DNA of 40,386 nt from a virus, in the IMG/VR virus record IMGVR_UViG_3300033142_001157, positions 1 to 40,386 of that record. One strand, 5' to 3'. Below are positions 39,042 through 40,386 of the stretch, in pieces. The notes under the pieces were generated by a model, which was given only the letters and a program-made list of their open reading frames with translations, was not told where the DNA came from and made no database searches. Within the stretch, counting starts at the first letter, position 1; the number at the start of each line of letters is the position of its first letter. The position numbers and the translations under genes are program-made.

Positions 39042-39305
39042 TTAGTCTTCTAAATGGTACTTACCTTTACCACTGTCGTACTTATCAAATAAATCAGTTA
39101 GCGCCTCAATAACAAATTGCTTTACAGGCACATTGTCTAATGAATTTGCGCGCATGTTATGTAAACGACGATGGTAACTTGCTGGTATTTCAACAGGTAA
39201 GCGTTTCATTACTTCATCTAAGTCATCACGAACGACAGCAGCCAAAGCTTTTGCTTTGTCATCCCGTTGCCCTGACTTTTTAGCTGATAGTTTCACATCA
39301 CGCAT
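39042..39305 (-). CDS. parB: Partition DNA-binding protein, ribbon-helix-helix type
   Basis: 87 residues overlapping parA by eight bases. Basic flexible N-terminus (MRDVKLSAKKSGQRDDKAKA), then a strand plus two helices (PVEIPASYHRRLHNMRANSL, VKQFVIEALTDLFDKY) of the ribbon-helix-helix fold. This is the ParG/Omega-like partner used with short ParA proteins. It would bind centromere sites and repress the parA promoter. The dispersed CACAAAARCACA motif or the AACTGTACC iterons are candidate binding sites. Function from context. Confidence 0.72.
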   Translation of the reverse strand: MRDVKLSAKKSGQRDDKAKALAAVVRDDLDEVMKRLPVEIPASYHRRLHNMRANSLDNVPVKQFVIEALTDLFDKYDSGKGKYHLED

Positions 39306-39936
39306 TGATAAACCCCTTTAACTCTTTGACTAACATTTTAATTTCAAATCTTGCTTTATGCTCGGCTGGCAATTCTACTACTGAGCCACCCCATTTGGCC
39401 GTGTTGGCATAATCCACCTTTTGCGTAGTGCCATTGGCAAAAATAGGCAATTCATATCCTTCTAATGCGCTCATCACTTCACCGCTCAGTCGAGTGTTTT
39501 TAATTGCTCGAGACACAATAAAAGCACCCTGTGGATAGCCGTCAGTTACCTCTTGTCGAGCTTTAAGAAGCTCAACTAAGTCACTACATGCCCAAATGTC
39601 ATAAGGGCTTGGTTGCACAGGAATAAGCACAAGGTCTGCGGCTCTCACTGCTGCGGCTGCTAATTCGCTGACCTGTGGTGCGCCATCTATCACCACCCAG
39701 TCATATTCCCGTGCAATTTTGGGCAAGTCTCTTGAGATTGATTTTCCCATACGTACAACTGGGCATAAGTCATCACCTTCGCGAGCGTCAGCCCAGTCAG
39801 ATGCAGAGCCTTGTGGGTCGAGGTCAACCAACAATGTAGTTTCACCTTGGCTATGTAAGAAACTGGCTAAGTTTGTGCTGATGGTTGTTTTGCCAGATCC
39901 CCCTTTTTGATTGAGTACCGCTATTACTTTCGGCAT
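39298..39936 (-). CDS. parA: ParA-type partition ATPase
   Basis: 212 residues from ATG 39934-39936 (AGGAG upstream); the frame extended to 40041 runs through the promoter and is not used. Deviant Walker A KGGSGKTT near residue 10, DLDPQGSASDW, Walker B WVVIDGAP and the PVQPSPYDIWACSDL block are typical of small ParA proteins lacking an N-terminal HTH. It moves plasmid copies apart using a partner bound to centromeres. With no HTH, repression of its promoter falls to the small partner protein. Confidence 0.94.
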   Translation of the reverse strand: MPKVIAVLNQKGGSGKTTISTNLASFLHSQGETTLLVDLDPQGSASDWADAREGDDLCPVVRMGKSISRDLPKIAREYDWVVIDGAPQVSELAAAAVRAADLVLIPVQPSPYDIWACSDLVELLKARQEVTDGYPQGAFIVSRAIKNTRLSGEVMSALEGYELPIFANGTTQKVDYANTAKWGGSVVELPAEHKARFEIKMLVKELKGFINA

Positions 39937-39985
39937 TGTTTTGTCTCCTAGTCTGTTGTGCCACATTGGCCTATTTAATATATCT

Positions 39986-40018
39986 TTAAATGTGCTTTTG
40001 TGCAAATGTTTATTTGTG
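39986..40018 (-). repeat. Dispersed CACAAAARCACA motif, copy 6 (parA promoter)
   Basis: Minus strand ACAAATAAACATTTGCACA followed by AAAGCACATTTAA. It contains both the 18-base identity with the repA-leader copy and the 15-base identity with copy 3. It lies 50-80 bases before parA, so it may be both operator and centromere. Confidence 0.75.
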
Positions 40019-40130
40019 TGTTTTGTGTTAATCGCAAGCAAAAGAGCTAATCCTTACCGTTATTTACTTTTACTTCCTATAAAACAATGGTTTATGTGAT
40101 GTTGTAGTGTTTACAATAAAGAAAGGATAT

Positions 40131-40386
40131 AAGTGTACCCATGGCTTTTTATATGCGCTTCATGCGTTTTGTATGCACCTTATTGTTCGTAGGTATCATT
40201 TAGGTGTGTTGATCAATAGCGATGTTTAAAAGGCCTGTTTAACTACTTATATTGCCATTATGAAGAATAGCTATGTGTAATACATTTATAAATAGAAAAC
40301 ACAAGTTAACTGTACCCACCACCAAACAACAAACAAACAAAAAGGTATAGATAACTGTACCCGACACAATAAAGCACAACTGTACC
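40131..40386 (+). repeat. Right-end AACTGTACC iterons
   Basis: AAGTGTACCC (40131), TTAACTGTACCC (40306), TAACTGTACCC (40352) and CAACTGTACC (40377-40386, cut by the window end). The last three are spaced 45 and 26 bases apart and lie in AT-rich, gene-free DNA (40040-40386). They may be telomere-proximal sites for RepA, TelN or the partition protein. The array may continue past the window. Confidence 0.55.

Noticed and set aside
1-40386. CRISPR array, tRNA genes, insertion sequences or integrase with att sites
   Set aside because: None seen. Short repeats are dispersed or few, no transposase-like product appears, and maintenance is by telN/repA/parAB.

Overview
The window reads as an almost complete temperate phage-plasmid: a P2/lambda-like myovirus kept as a linear, hairpin-ended plasmid. 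It belongs to the style of N15 and the marine phages VHML, VP882 and phiHAP-1. The evidence is a protelomerase (TelN) at the left edge, a very large RepA primase-helicase, a ParA/ribbon-helix-helix partition pair at the right edge, and no integrase. The order telN-repA-cI-lysis-terminase-head-tail-parAB is the order expected of an N15-type prophage after telomere resolution. The window edges therefore probably lie just inside the two telomeres, although the palindromic ends are not present. The AT-leaning composition, P2/Mu/lambda-type genes and a VqmA-like regulator suggest a marine gammaproteobacterial host, for example Vibrionaceae or a relative. The genus cannot be read from this window.

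Layout. 0-7 kb: telN; a divergent pair made of a 78-residue Cys-rich small protein and a PAS-HTH regulator resembling the quorum-sensing receptor VqmA; then repA. 7-11.7 kb: a LexA-like CI repressor with palindromic operators, and a rightward early operon with a CII-like protein, a zinc-finger DksA/TraR protein, a Q-like antiterminator, Lar-like and zinc-ribbon proteins, a Dam methylase and an SSB-like protein. 11.7-13.2 kb: a strong promoter followed at once by two terminators (lambda pR'-like), then lysis genes. 13.2-19.9 kb: structured and cos-like DNA, terminase, portal, fused protease-capsid. 20-35.5 kb: connector, P2-like baseplate, fibre, sheath, tube, chaperone with a TTTTTTG frameshift site, tape measure and gpU-X-D. 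35.5-40.4 kb: a frameshifted D12 adenine methylase, a membrane WYL-like protein, a Rha-type regulator, an exonuclease, small proteins, parAB and right-end iterons.

Two systems stand out. First, a complete diversity-generating retroelement sits in the tail-fibre slot: target protein, 119-bp variable repeat (VR), hairpin, Avd, 119-bp template repeat (TR) and reverse transcriptase. VR and TR differ at ten positions, every one an adenine in TR. Second, the VqmA-like regulator faces a small gene across a promoter region that holds a GGG/CCC palindrome like the VqmA operator, placed as an activator site for the small gene. This mirrors VqmA-Qtip of phage VP882, in which a host quorum signal inactivates CI. 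Together they suggest a phage that listens to host density to time lysis and retargets its fibre by mutagenic retrohoming.

Other structure includes six dispersed copies of a CACAAAARCACA-type motif in intergenic regions (candidate dispersed centromeres), a four-copy inverted/direct repeat before terS (cosB-like), right-end AACTGTACC iterons, and several structured non-coding segments. Functions given by resemblance are from memory of the families; no searches were run.
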